From positions 1-21,225 of IMG/VR virus record IMGVR_UViG_3300048814_000012: a DNA stretch of 21,225 nucleotides; one strand, written 5' to 3'. The notes under the pieces were generated by a model. The model saw only the letters and a program-made list of their open reading frames with translations, was not told the origin of the DNA and did not search any database. The translations under genes and the position numbers were made by a program. Origin of the DNA: a virus. Every line of letters begins with the position of its first letter. Within the stretch, counting starts at the first letter, position 1. Positions 1 through 8,452 of this stretch are shown piece by piece.

Positions 1-1089
1 ATACAGGCCCTTAAGAGTCGGAGTGGAAGTGGTCCACGTAACGTTATTAATGCCGACGGTATTCAGAATACCGACAACGTCTGGTCCGTTATTGCTGGCG
101 TAGAGCTGGAAGCTGTTGGAGCCATTGCCAGCGGCAACAGCATAGTCAACAGCCTGCGCATACGCTTTGCCAAGGTCTTGGAAGGCCATCTGGTCGAAAG
201 CAATAGGCGAACGCTCAAGCAACTGCAAGGAGATGAGCTGCCCACCGGCCTTCAGCACAACCGGCAGAGAGACATACGCAGTCTGCAAGTCGACCTCAGG
301 AACGTTGGTATTCTCGCCGCCATACTGCGGACCAACTGCAGTACCACCAACAACCTTAGGGATGTTAATGTTCATAGTACCGTCAGGAAGAGGCTGCTTG
401 TTCTGGCAGTCAGCTAGGGGGCGACCCGCACGCATGAAAGCAATCCACTCTAGAGTAGAGAACAAAGGCGGTACAAACTCGCCACCTGCGCCCTGAGAAA
501 TACTCAGCGCACGCTCTTGCACCGAACCGGCAAAGTCACGGTACGAATAAACGTGGCCGTGGTTATCTTCACGAGGGTTCTTGGCTTCTATCATCTGATC
601 TAGGAAGTACTGCTCAGTGGAGCTACGAGTGACCTTTGCGTCGATCTCGGTAGCCACAATGTGGTTTTCCTGACCGTGACGCTGCAAGCGCTCAACTGCG
701 CCAAAGTAGCGAGCCCCAAGGCCAGCGCCGAAACCGGCGATAGCTGCGTCCTGCAAGAACGAACGACCGTTGCCCTTTTCGTAGACACGGTGCTCGGACA
801 GCTTCTCAAGCATACCGGTGCCGTTAGTCTGATACGGCAACCCGTAGAGCTGACGAGCCGAGACAGCTTTCGCTTCTTTCTTGGCGTCCGTACGGGCCTG
901 CTTGGCCGCTGCAATAGCGTCCTCACGAGCCTGAATCTTGACCGTCAACTCACCACGAGAAAAGTTTTCCTCGGGGGTGAAATCACGAGTCTCCGTAGCT
1001 GCGGCATTGACCACAGCCTCCAACTCAGTCACGAGCGCTGCACGCTCTGCGACGAGTGCGGCAAGAGCCGCCTTCGTTTCCTTAGACAT
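1..1089 (-). CDS. Major capsid protein, HK97 fold (3' end outside window)
   Basis: Reading from ATG at 1089 leftward gives 363 codons with no stop before the window edge, so the C-terminus is missing. It forms the icosahedral head shell. Residues 1 to about 85 are Ala/Glu/Lys-rich and predicted coiled coil (MSKETKAALAALVAERAALV...), as expected for a delta domain removed by the prohead protease. From about residue 200 the text is typical of HK97-type capsids, with GAGGEFVPP, then MRAGRPLAD, NINIPKV and a segment around AGGQLISLQLLERS. A GGAGGG ribosome site lies 6 bases before the ATG. Position after protease, decoration and HAD genes fits the head module, and promoter P1 (2050-2078) can drive it. 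The short ORFs on the plus strand here are shadows. Confidence 0.92.
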   Translation of the reverse strand, partial: MSKETKAALAALVAERAALVTELEAVVNAAATETRDFTPEENFSRGELTVKIQAREDAIAAAKQARTDAKKEAKAVSARQLYGLPYQTNGTGMLEKLSEHRVYEKGNGRSFLQDAAIAGFGAGLGARYFGAVERLQRHGQENHIVATEIDAKVTRSSTEQYFLDQMIEAKNPREDNHGHVYSYRDFAGSVQERALSISQGAGGEFVPPLFSTLEWIAFMRAGRPLADCQNKQPLPDGTMNINIPKVVGGTAVGPQYGGENTNVPEVDLQTAYVSLPVVLKAGGQLISLQLLERSPIAFDQMAFQDLGKAYAQAVDYAVAAGNGSNSFQLYASNNGPDVVGILNTVGINNVTWTTSTPTLKGLY

Positions 1090-1121
1090 AATATGCCCTC
1101 CAATAGGCTTGTAGGTTTATT

Positions 1122-1152
1122 CGGACATTGTGTCATGTGGACATATTGTCCG
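1122..1152. promoter_or_regulatory. Nested inverted repeat upstream of the capsid gene
   Basis: CGGACA (1122-1127) pairs with TGTCCG (1147-1152), and TGTC (1131-1134) pairs with GACA (1140-1143). Three unpaired bases lie on each side and the loop is 5 bases. The whole is symmetric about 1137. In RNA it would form a hairpin 33 bases before the capsid ATG; in DNA it could be an operator. The 138-base gap to the HAD gene otherwise holds only the capsid ribosome site. Confidence 0.5.
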
Positions 1153-1227
1153 GTTTAGCTTACAAAGTGGTTCCCATCAGTCCGGCTCTCGGGCATTGAG
1201 AGTGGTACATCGGATCCGGCTTTATCT

Positions 1228-1581
1228 TTAATCTTCCTTGGTCTGCCATAACAGCCAGCAGGGGCAAAGGCCCTTAGCGGCTCGCAGATTTTCCTTACTA
1301 TTATCAAAGAGCATAGCGATATCGTTATCCTTAATCGCCTTTGCTTTGTTTACGTCGTGGGGCTTAGGCAGTACAATCAGCTTGAAATAGCTGCCTTTGC
1401 CGAAGCCCAGTCCAATGAGATAAGCCTCTTTGCTTGCGACATCTTCCTTGGTTACTGCGTCTTCCTCAACCCCAGTGATGATGTATACGTGATTGGCACC
1501 CGCCTGTAAGGACGAGCACAACGCCAGCATCTCGGCTGGGAATGCGTCGAGCACGCCGTCTATGTCGCAGGCAAAGTTCAC
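1228..1581 (-). CDS. HAD-superfamily phosphatase / nucleotidase-like protein
   Basis: 117 residues, probable GTG start at 1581, two bases after the TAA of the decoration gene. HAD motifs are visible in order: DIDGVLDAF at residues 6-14 (nucleophile Asp and second acid), YIITGV near 33-38 (motif II Thr), Lys residues around KAKAIKD near 79-85, and LFDNSKENL near 91-99 (metal-binding Asp). Such small HADs dephosphorylate nucleotides or sugar phosphates; the substrate cannot be read here. There is no cap domain. Its place between the decoration and capsid genes is unusual. A second, longer HAD domain lies in the right arm (18915-20027). Confidence 0.75.
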   Translation of the reverse strand: MNFACDIDGVLDAFPAEMLALCSSLQAGANHVYIITGVEEDAVTKEDVASKEAYLIGLGFGKGSYFKLIVLPKPHDVNKAKAIKDNDIAMLFDNSKENLRAAKGLCPCWLLWQTKED

Positions 1582-1583
1582 GA

Positions 1584-2000
1584 TTAAACCGTGTACCAGT
1601 TCCCACCCTTAGATACGAACGTGTATCCAGAGTTGGCAGCAACGGCGGAAAGACCTGAGCCACCGGATGCGCCGTTAATGAGCGAACCGTCGGTCGTAAT
1701 GACCTTAGGATACGCTGCACCAGTAGCCCCAGCAATAGTACGTACAATGACTTTCACGTCATCGGCGTTGTTACCCTGCGGGAAGAATGGGCCAGACGCC
1801 CCAACAGGCGGCTGTTCTGCAACCAGAGGAAGCAAGCCAACAATCGTCGGAAGTGTAATGGTAACTGCAGGCCCGGTGGCCCCACCTTCACAAATCACAA
1901 CGTCATTAGCCTTCGCCGTATAAGCGGCCGCTGCCCCAGTAGCTGCAACAGGCACAAAGACAATACCTTGTGCGTAGTTTGGCAAACCAAAGGCTGGCAT
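1584..2000 (-). CDS. Putative head decoration / head-fibre protein
   Basis: 138 residues, Gly/Ala/Val/Thr-rich and predicted all-beta, with no Cys-rich or enzymatic motif except one Cys in VICEGG. The ending SGYTFVSKGGNWYTV and the segment ITLPTIVGLLPLV resemble small phage head-surface or fibre proteins. ATG at 2000 is preceded by AGGAGA with 8 bases between. It is the first gene after promoter P1 and precedes the HAD and capsid genes, which supports a high-copy structural role. Function is inferred from context and composition; no specific family is recognised. Confidence 0.6.
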   Translation of the reverse strand: MPAFGLPNYAQGIVFVPVAATGAAAAYTAKANDVVICEGGATGPAVTITLPTIVGLLPLVAEQPPVGASGPFFPQGNNADDVKVIVRTIAGATGAAYPKVITTDGSLINGASGGSGLSAVAANSGYTFVSKGGNWYTV

Positions 2001-2012
2001 AATAGTTGTCTC

Positions 2013-2098
2013 CTATTTTTCGTGAGGAGTGATTCCTCCTCTATACTCCAACCTATCTTACTTTTATACAGTTGTCAAGTAGACCTAACTTAACCTGC
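2013..2098 (-). promoter_or_regulatory. Promoter P1 (capsid group) with conserved leader
   Basis: On the minus strand, TTGACA (2078-2073), 17 bases, TAGGTT (2055-2050), then a leader containing GAGGAGG. A box TATATGCAGGT ends 14 bases before TTGACA; the same box at the same distance precedes P2. In this copy GAGGAG (2041-2036) can pair with CTCCTC (2029-2024), hiding the conserved ribosome site. A second site, AGGAGA (near 2013), serves the gene. Confidence 0.8.
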
Positions 2099-2114
2099 AT
2101 ATATACTAGATAGG

Positions 2115-3797
2115 TTATTTGATAGACCGCAAACGCAGTACCTCGGCCTGAGCCTTAGCAAGGCGAACAGCAAGAGGAATAGATCGCACTCCGGCACCGT
2201 CCGCAGGAAGTACAGGATTTCCATCGTTTAGCTTGCCGGTATCGAGGCCGCCGTTGTTACTGGCCTTAGTACCGCTTTCCTGCGGATCGCTATCCCCTAG
2301 GGTTGCACGAATGGCAGTAGCAGCTTCGGCATTTCCAGTAGCGGCCGTCTTGAGGCCATTAGCACCCTGACCGAGAGCGTCCAGTGCATCCTTTAGAAGC
2401 TGCTCGTTAGCGCTGGAAATTGTCTTGCCCTGACGAAGCTGCTCTATGCAGTTCACCACAGCGAAGGTACGAGCCCTACTGCAGTACATATACTGGCTCT
2501 GAGCTGTCATACGCTCATCCATAAACTTCAAGGCTCTGATAGCATCCTCGAAGACAGGCTCATCACCCTCAGCTAGAGAACGGACTTCAATGAACTGGCC
2601 ATACACAAGCTGAGCAGTTCGGAAAGTAGTGACACCTTCACGACCAATAATGTCTAGGACATCGGACCTGAGGCCCACGGCCGTCAGCTTATTAGCCGGC
2701 GACTTCACTACCGATGCGTCGAATACCTGGCACTCAAGCACACTTCGCTTAGTGTATGCCTCGTTCCAATCCTCTTTGGTAGCCCGAAAGGCAAAGGACA
2801 TCTTCGAGTAATCCCCACGCTTTACCCCGGACACGAGGTTCCTACTAGAGGTATTCTCTATGATGTCTAGGTGCGCCTCAGTACGAAGGCCACGGCCGTC
2901 CTCGGCCATGTCCATAGTACGCCCAGAGTCCTGATGCCAGGACGCTAACACATCACCTTTGTGGTCCACGAGATATGGGATATAGTCCGACTCCTTGAGA
3001 GTCTTACCGAATGCCCCCGGCATGATTGTTTCGTCGTACTCACCCATCCAGTCCAGCACTGGGTACGCATCCCCGGTAGTCGAGGCCCACCCTACTAGGG
3101 TCGCCTCGGTAGCACCTTCATCGGCACGCACCTGGAAGTCAGCTACAGCGGGTGGATCAATCTCCCGCTGTGACCAATGTTTCTTTGGCACTGCCGGTAT
3201 TGTCATCTCGGCTGACTTCTTCTCGACATAGCTAGTAACCCGCTCCACTTCCGTTTCCTTTCCAAAGTCCACCTTGTCTCCATCCACTGTATAAGACGCC
3301 TGAAAGCAGTCTCCGTTAACACAATAGATTACGGTGTCCTCATTGAAGTCACAGACATAGCAAAAGTCGTTTTTCTTACTAAACTCGTCGCATACAGCGC
3401 CACTCAGCAAGTTGCTAAGATCGCTATTCCACATATCGTCCGAGTCGTCATCGTCATCCGTGACCGGGGTGATTTCCTTTTGACGCTCTTGCCAATTCAG
3501 CCAGAGTGCCGCTTTCTTGTCAGTAAGCGTGCCATCACTCGCCCAGTTCTCCGGTATAGACGCCGAAGCGCCGAGGGACTTTGCTCGTTTAATGATGTGC
3601 TTTCGTATGGCCGAATGGTCAGCGTTGCCACGGCCCACAGCCCGTATGGCATTTTTCAAATCCGCCTTATCTGCGATTGGGTAGGAGCCATCAGACATGG
3701 CCTCGCCGGACTTCGCCATTTCGTCCCGCTCAGCCTGAGTGTACTTAGCTCTTATCTGGTCTTCGTACCCGGCTAGGCGAGTCTCATAACTATCCAT
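2115..3797 (-). CDS. Prohead serine protease, S78 (HK97) family, with DUF6582-like N-terminus
   Basis: 560 residues, long for the family. It cleaves the capsid delta domain during head maturation. Residues about 30-90 (SDGSYPI, AVGRG, IRKHIIKRAK, IPENW) match a DUF6582-like domain often found on such proteases. Residues 112-190 hold an acidic run (DDDDDSDD) and a Cys-bearing segment ending SYTVDGDKVDFGKETEV. The protease core is about 215-380: LVDHKGD gives catalytic His279, KMSFAFR gives Ser334, and VFDASVVKSP supplies the acid near 360. The tail (about 385-560) is helical and Gly/Ala-rich and may be scaffold-like. ATG at 3797 overlaps the preceding stop by 8 bases. Confidence 0.87.
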   Translation of the reverse strand: MDSYETRLAGYEDQIRAKYTQAERDEMAKSGEAMSDGSYPIADKADLKNAIRAVGRGNADHSAIRKHIIKRAKSLGASASIPENWASDGTLTDKKAALWLNWQERQKEITPVTDDDDDSDDMWNSDLSNLLSGAVCDEFSKKNDFCYVCDFNEDTVIYCVNGDCFQASYTVDGDKVDFGKETEVERVTSYVEKKSAEMTIPAVPKKHWSQREIDPPAVADFQVRADEGATEATLVGWASTTGDAYPVLDWMGEYDETIMPGAFGKTLKESDYIPYLVDHKGDVLASWHQDSGRTMDMAEDGRGLRTEAHLDIIENTSSRNLVSGVKRGDYSKMSFAFRATKEDWNEAYTKRSVLECQVFDASVVKSPANKLTAVGLRSDVLDIIGREGVTTFRTAQLVYGQFIEVRSLAEGDEPVFEDAIRALKFMDERMTAQSQYMYCSRARTFAVVNCIEQLRQGKTISSANEQLLKDALDALGQGANGLKTAATGNAEAATAIRATLGDSDPQESGTKASNNGGLDTGKLNDGNPVLPADGAGVRSIPLAVRLAKAQAEVLRLRSIK

Positions 3798-4056
3798 TTG
3801 TCTCTCCTCCTAAAGGCGCCGGAGATACCGTGCCATTTGTAATCTCTATATTATGATGGGCAATGCCAAGAATCTCGGCCATCCAGTTCATCTCTCCATA
3901 GTCTTGATTCGTAGCTATTCCGAAGGCGCTAAATAAACGCTCTGTCTCAGCAGCATCCTCAAGTGTCACTACCATCTCTCGTATGTATGGCAGGTCTGGA
4001 ACACCAGCCCAGCTTAGCACTAAGAGATCAGATTCTATCTGTTCTGGCTTAACCAT
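3790..4056 (-). CDS. Hypothetical protein (88 aa)
   Basis: Start chosen at ATG 4056 (MVKPEQIES...), because AAAGGAGG lies 8 bases before it; the ORF extends 11 codons further upstream without a better site. The protein is acidic and mostly helical, with no transmembrane segment and no recognised motif. It overlaps both neighbours by 8 bases, using ATGGTTAA at its start and ATGGATAG at its end, so it is translationally coupled between the 74-residue gene and the prohead protease. A minor head or adaptor role is possible but only from context. Confidence 0.65.
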   Translation of the reverse strand: MVKPEQIESDLLVLSWAGVPDLPYIREMVVTLEDAAETERLFSAFGIATNQDYGEMNWMAEILGIAHHNIEITNGTVSPAPLGGETNG

Positions 4057-4273
4057 TAGGATTACCTCCTTTGAGGTACTCCACAGCATTTGCTTTAAGG
4101 CTAGCTGGCGCTGCTTTCCAACACGGAAGCGTAGTCCAATGTTCTATCACCGACCGGTTAAGCATCCCCATAGGACACAAACCCTCAAGGGTAGTAACTG
4201 GCTCGTGCGTGTAGGGATCCCTGACATCCCATGTTCCGACTTTAATCCAATCTTCATCGAAGTTATTATCCAT
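4049..4273 (-). CDS. Hypothetical protein (74 aa)
   Basis: Begins MDNNFDEDWIKVGTWDV and ends KGGNPNG. It has two Cys, several Trp, and no recognised domain or membrane segment. ATG 4273 overlaps the stop of the 930-residue gene in ATGGATAA; its own stop overlaps the next start in ATGGTTAA. Co-transcription with portal and protease genes points to a virion or assembly role, without direct evidence. Confidence 0.6.
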   Translation of the reverse strand: MDNNFDEDWIKVGTWDVRDPYTHEPVTTLEGLCPMGMLNRSVIEHWTTLPCWKAAPASLKANAVEYLKGGNPNG

Positions 4274-7058
4274 GACGGTTTTCCTTGGTGTCTTCTATGG
4301 TCGCATTATTTACGTTACCAAGGACCACCATCTCATGCTCATTGAGACAACCAAACCCGGTACGAGGAGTAGATAGTATTTGAGAAGCTGGCACCTGAGC
4401 TGCCATCATCACATCGCCAAACTTAGAGGCCGAGGCATAAGACAATGACCACGATGACGCCGGTCGCATTTGGGCGGTGTTGGTACTAGGATTGTTCTGA
4501 ACCCCCGCTACAGGCGTATACGTAATCACTGGAGGAGGTTCACTCTGCCCTCGCTGTAGCTGTACACTGGTCACTCCCTGATCCTTGAGCATCTGCTGAG
4601 TATCGTTGTATTGCGCCCGGACAAATGCCTGGAGAGTAGCACCATGCTCGGCGGTGATAGCTGCCTGTGCTGGACCCGCTTTCTGCCACTCTTTTGTATC
4701 CGTAAGACCAAACTCTTTCTTTACTGCTTCTTGCATAGCAAGGCTAGCAGGGTCATGGTCATTTGAGGTTTGCGCCCACTGACCGATAAGCGTCGAAACA
4801 GCAGCTTCTCGCTCTTTACCTGCCGCCGATAGCTGCTCTATGGGGGGCACTGTAGAGCCCATAATTGGCCTATCTAATCCAGCCGCCGCAATTAGGTCCT
4901 CTGTACTAGCTGTACAGTTGGCAGATATCCTGGTAGCAACATCCGCTTTACAGTCCTTCTCTGACTTAGAACTGAATACCATATTGTCCGCTGCCCAACT
5001 ATATGCGCTAGGGTCGGTCTCGAACTCTTCGTAGCCCTCGCCGAAGACCTCGTTCGACGTGTCAGCTGGTTTATTGGTCGCTTTCTCTTGACTAGTAGTC
5101 TGTACGTACCCTAGCGCTGAGTCCTTTGGTCCTGCCTGAATAATAGCAAGAGCCTCCTGCAGATCGGTTACATCGTGCGGCTGCACGGCGGGCGTAAGAG
5201 GTGCCGGTAGCGGCGCTATGGTAGAAGCAACCGTGTCGTGTGTAGCGGACTGCTGAGACTGAGAGGTACCACCAGATCCAGCATTCGCTCCAGCCTTGTT
5301 GTCAATGTCATTAGCAAAGGTCATCGCCATAAACTCTATAGCGTTGATGTCGAGCCCTTGCTGGCTAGCAAACGAACCAGCAGCATCCTGCATAGCCTGT
5401 ACCGCCAACGGATATATGCCTTGCCCCACATAACCCTCAGCCTTAACGTCAGGACCGGACAGCATCATACCGTAGGTAACATCAGGCTTCATTGAGGGAT
5501 CACTTGACAGTACAGTTGACGCATGCGTGTCAATGGTAATAAACTGCGCCGCACTTGGATCTATAATGTTGTTGACGTAGTTACGCTCTTTCATTGCCCC
5601 CGTAGGAGACAGTATGGTGCTAGGGGTAACAAGCGTGCTCGAATCCCCAACTACATGCCCTAAGCCCAACTCGATAACTTTACCAGCACCGTCACTCCCA
5701 AAGGTGGCAGCGACAACACAGGGGTCCCCATTAGCCTTAGCGCCCCACGCAGTATTGCAGAGAACCTGATCTGCCTTCATCATGCCCATAACTGCGAAGG
5801 CAGCAGTTTTAGTATCGTCCTGCTGACTAAGGCGCAATCCGTTCTGGATGTTTATACCCTTGTCCGTATTGTACTGCTGGAGGATAGCGTCAGGAACACT
5901 GACAACCGCATCACTCGTAGCCTTGCCTAGTATATACCGAGCAGCCGCCATGTTTGAGGCAATCTTTGTCTGTGCCGAGGTAGCTGCAATGGAGGCAGCA
6001 GCAACCTGAATGGTAGTGCCGGTCTTCTCTGCTATATCCTTAGCCTCATTGTGCGCCCTTCCATACCAGCAAAGCCCATAGGCAACTTGAGCTGCCGTCA
6101 TATTCTGAGACTTGTCAAGGGCATTCTGCGCCATATGGGCCTCTGATAGGATACCAGGAATGGCCTCAGCTCTGACCTCCAATTTGTCCTGAACAGCCTG
6201 TGATAGACCTAGATCAGTAGGGTTAGACCCGTTCGTTCCTGGCTGATTAACGCTACCAGAGATAAGCGCATATACACCAGGATCCGGCCGGTAGTTCTCG
6301 TTCGCCTTACCAAAGTCCCCAGTACCAAACGTAGGAATACCAGGTAGCTCAAAACTTTTATCAGTCGGATTGCCATTAACATCTCTGGTGAAGATAGTTC
6401 CATCAGGATTAACTCCGGTAGCCTCGGCTGCGCTTATGCGAGCATTCGCAGCGTTGTTCCATATCTCCTGCTGGTTACGGGTAACCCCTAAGTATGCGGC
6501 CGCAGCAACACCTTGTACGGTCTGAGAGGGTTCTACTACAAAGTTTCCCTGTTTATCCTGCCACCAGCCGATCTGCATATCAGACCTAGCATACAGATCC
6601 TTATTGGCGTTCAAATGATCCATTACTGTCTGAGCCATTACTGCTGGATCAGCACTATACGGTAGCTGCGCCTGAACACCAGCAACCTGATATCCAGTCT
6701 GAGGGGAGCTGCCATCACGAGGATTAACGGTTCCACCATCCGGCCGTTGCGCAAACATTTGCTGCAAGGATTCAACTGTCATAGGATCGCCAGAGGTGGC
6801 CCAAGTTGTATCGCTCGTATCGACAGGAGGCGGTCCAGTGTCTGCGCCAGCCCCTCCACCGCCGCTGGGAGCACCGCCTTCGTTACCGCCAAACTCTCCG
6901 TGGTATACATGGATCTGGGTCTTCTGTTCAGTCTCATCTACGTTAAGACGTTCCTGAATAGACCACGGTGGTTGTATTACCGCCCGCTCGTTGCTCTTAG
7001 GAGCAACGTATGGGACGAAATCTCCTCGTTCGCTTACCTTCCAAGGCAGCTTAGACAT
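4266..7058 (-). CDS. Portal-adjacent fusion: DUF7178-like region plus C-terminal ADP-ribosyltransferase-like domain
   Basis: 930 residues, ATG at 7058 in a TAATG junction with the portal stop. Residues 1-250 are Gly/Gln/Pro-rich. Residues about 315-580 resemble an uncharacterised actinophage domain (DUF7178, assigned from memory), with WYGRAHNEAKDIAEKTG (331-347), IAATSAQTK (357-365) and ITIDTHAS (507-514). Residues about 800-920 carry ADP-ribosyltransferase marks: an Arg in VQLQRGQ (836), the Ser motif ASSWSLSYASASKF (867-880), and ExE in NEHEM (Glu907, Glu909), where the last Glu is the catalytic residue of the R-S-E class. Such enzymes move ADP-ribose from NAD to target proteins. MuF/VIP2-type phage toxins sit next to portals in the same way and may be packaged and injected. 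Domain limits are estimates. Confidence 0.72.
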   Translation of the reverse strand: MSKLPWKVSERGDFVPYVAPKSNERAVIQPPWSIQERLNVDETEQKTQIHVYHGEFGGNEGGAPSGGGGAGADTGPPPVDTSDTTWATSGDPMTVESLQQMFAQRPDGGTVNPRDGSSPQTGYQVAGVQAQLPYSADPAVMAQTVMDHLNANKDLYARSDMQIGWWQDKQGNFVVEPSQTVQGVAAAAYLGVTRNQQEIWNNAANARISAAEATGVNPDGTIFTRDVNGNPTDKSFELPGIPTFGTGDFGKANENYRPDPGVYALISGSVNQPGTNGSNPTDLGLSQAVQDKLEVRAEAIPGILSEAHMAQNALDKSQNMTAAQVAYGLCWYGRAHNEAKDIAEKTGTTIQVAAASIAATSAQTKIASNMAAARYILGKATSDAVVSVPDAILQQYNTDKGINIQNGLRLSQQDDTKTAAFAVMGMMKADQVLCNTAWGAKANGDPCVVAATFGSDGAGKVIELGLGHVVGDSSTLVTPSTILSPTGAMKERNYVNNIIDPSAAQFITIDTHASTVLSSDPSMKPDVTYGMMLSGPDVKAEGYVGQGIYPLAVQAMQDAAGSFASQQGLDINAIEFMAMTFANDIDNKAGANAGSGGTSQSQQSATHDTVASTIAPLPAPLTPAVQPHDVTDLQEALAIIQAGPKDSALGYVQTTSQEKATNKPADTSNEVFGEGYEEFETDPSAYSWAADNMVFSSKSEKDCKADVATRISANCTASTEDLIAAAGLDRPIMGSTVPPIEQLSAAGKEREAAVSTLIGQWAQTSNDHDPASLAMQEAVKKEFGLTDTKEWQKAGPAQAAITAEHGATLQAFVRAQYNDTQQMLKDQGVTSVQLQRGQSEPPPVITYTPVAGVQNNPSTNTAQMRPASSWSLSYASASKFGDVMMAAQVPASQILSTPRTGFGCLNEHEMVVLGNVNNATIEDTKENRHG

Positions 7059-8452
7059 TAGGATCCGGCTGCAGGAGCAGGAGTCTTCGGCCCGCCATTC
7101 TGGGCCGAAGACTTAGGAGGCGGAGTACCCTCAGTTCCTGGCGGGGTATTGCCTGGCGATTTAGGAGCATTCTGTGCCGCCCCTGTGTCCGCTGCGGATT
7201 GTGTCGCTGCTAGAGCGCCACCACCCGAGATCATAAAGTCCGAGTGAGCCGAGTTAATCGGTCCCCATAGACTGTCCGCACCATCTTCTATAGATGGAGG
7301 AAGATGCAAGAACTCACGGCACTCATTCGGTGTAGCCACGGCAGCCATACGCAAAGCGTTTATGTATTCTCCGAGCATTTGGTCGTTCGTCTTAAACAGG
7401 TCGCTAACGTTTCTACGAACGTAGTAACCGGCTGGCAACAGGCTTGTGTAGAACCTGTCAGCTCTGCGGGTATAGCCGGAGAGAGAGAATAGGGCGAACC
7501 CCATAACCATCTCCTGAAGACCTTTACCATATACCTCTGAGCCCCCAGAGGAAGCGTCGCCAACAAGGTGGCCCGGAACACCATAAAACCCGCACAACTC
7601 AGCACGAGAGAACGCTCGGGCTTCGAGCAACTGTGCGGTCTGCGGGTTAACTGAGATCTGTTGCCACTTAGCATTTGAGTCCATGATGATCGGCGTATGG
7701 CTCTGTGCAAGACCACCGTGCCGGGTCAAGATCTCTTTGATGAGTCGCTCTTTATCGTCCTGTCGCATTGGCTTGTCGGTCGAGTAGATCCCGCTAGGAC
7801 TCATACCCTGAGCGAAATAGCGAGAACCGTACTCTTGCATTGCTATTGGTAAACCGAAGCCCATAGCTCCGATCTCGATAGGATTAAGTCCAACAAGCCC
7901 CTGTGGCAGAGACATCCAAGGAATGTGAATGATGTCTCGGTTAGGCAGTACCGGTCCGATATCGGATCCAATCCGCACTACCCGAACACCCTTGATCATG
8001 TTTACCCGGATCTGCGCTGGGTTCAATATCTCAATCTGAGTAGGCATATCCAGTGGCCCAGAGCGATCAATAACATGGCCATAAGCATTTCCGGCCAGAC
8101 CCCAAGAGGCCACGAGGTTAAAGTCCACCTGCTCCCTGTCGATGTCAGCACACGGAGACTCAACTACGTCGGGCGGATCTACTTCAGGATCCTTGTATGA
8201 GCGCTTATTGCCTTGCTGGCGATGTACATGAACTTGCAGTCCACCGACAGCATCCCCGAGGACACGGAGACAGGCGGCGACAGTCATGATTCCGAGGACA
8301 GAACGTTCGTTTACAATGACACCAGATACAGCTTGGTTATAGACCGATGGGGGAGGAATGGCGCTCGGGTCTGACATCCAGCCGCCCCAACCTCCTGCTG
8401 AGAGGGGCATTCCTCGCTGTTGTTCCATTGCCCTTTGTTGTCTTACAGTCAT
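7058..8452 (-). CDS. Portal protein, HK97 / phage portal family
   Basis: 464 residues, near the usual length. The dodecameric portal forms the DNA entry vertex. Visible family features: an N-terminal segment reading VAACLRVLGDAVGGLQVHV, GNAYGHVIDR, NRDIIHIPWMSLPQGLVGLNPI in the core, then FSRAELCGFYGVPGHLVGD, the characteristic region near residue 285. The C-terminal 70 residues are a Pro/Gly/Ala-rich low-complexity tail. ATG 8452 overlaps the upstream TGA in ATGA. It stands between terminase and the ADP-ribosyltransferase-like gene, the normal portal position. Confidence 0.93.
   Translation of the reverse strand: MTVRQQRAMEQQRGMPLSAGGWGGWMSDPSAIPPPSVYNQAVSGVIVNERSVLGIMTVAACLRVLGDAVGGLQVHVHRQQGNKRSYKDPEVDPPDVVESPCADIDREQVDFNLVASWGLAGNAYGHVIDRSGPLDMPTQIEILNPAQIRVNMIKGVRVVRIGSDIGPVLPNRDIIHIPWMSLPQGLVGLNPIEIGAMGFGLPIAMQEYGSRYFAQGMSPSGIYSTDKPMRQDDKERLIKEILTRHGGLAQSHTPIIMDSNAKWQQISVNPQTAQLLEARAFSRAELCGFYGVPGHLVGDASSGGSEVYGKGLQEMVMGFALFSLSGYTRRADRFYTSLLPAGYYVRRNVSDLFKTNDQMLGEYINALRMAAVATPNECREFLHLPPSIEDGADSLWGPINSAHSDFMISGGGALAATQSAADTGAAQNAPKSPGNTPPGTEGTPPPKSSAQNGGPKTPAPAAGS

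Noticed and set aside
661-1158. 165-codon plus-strand ORF over the capsid gene
   Set aside because: It is antisense to a clearly coding capsid frame and has no ribosome site or family resemblance.
2111-2116. GATAGGTT on the plus strand near P1
   Set aside because: No TTGACA-like hexamer 17 bases upstream and no plus-strand gene follows.
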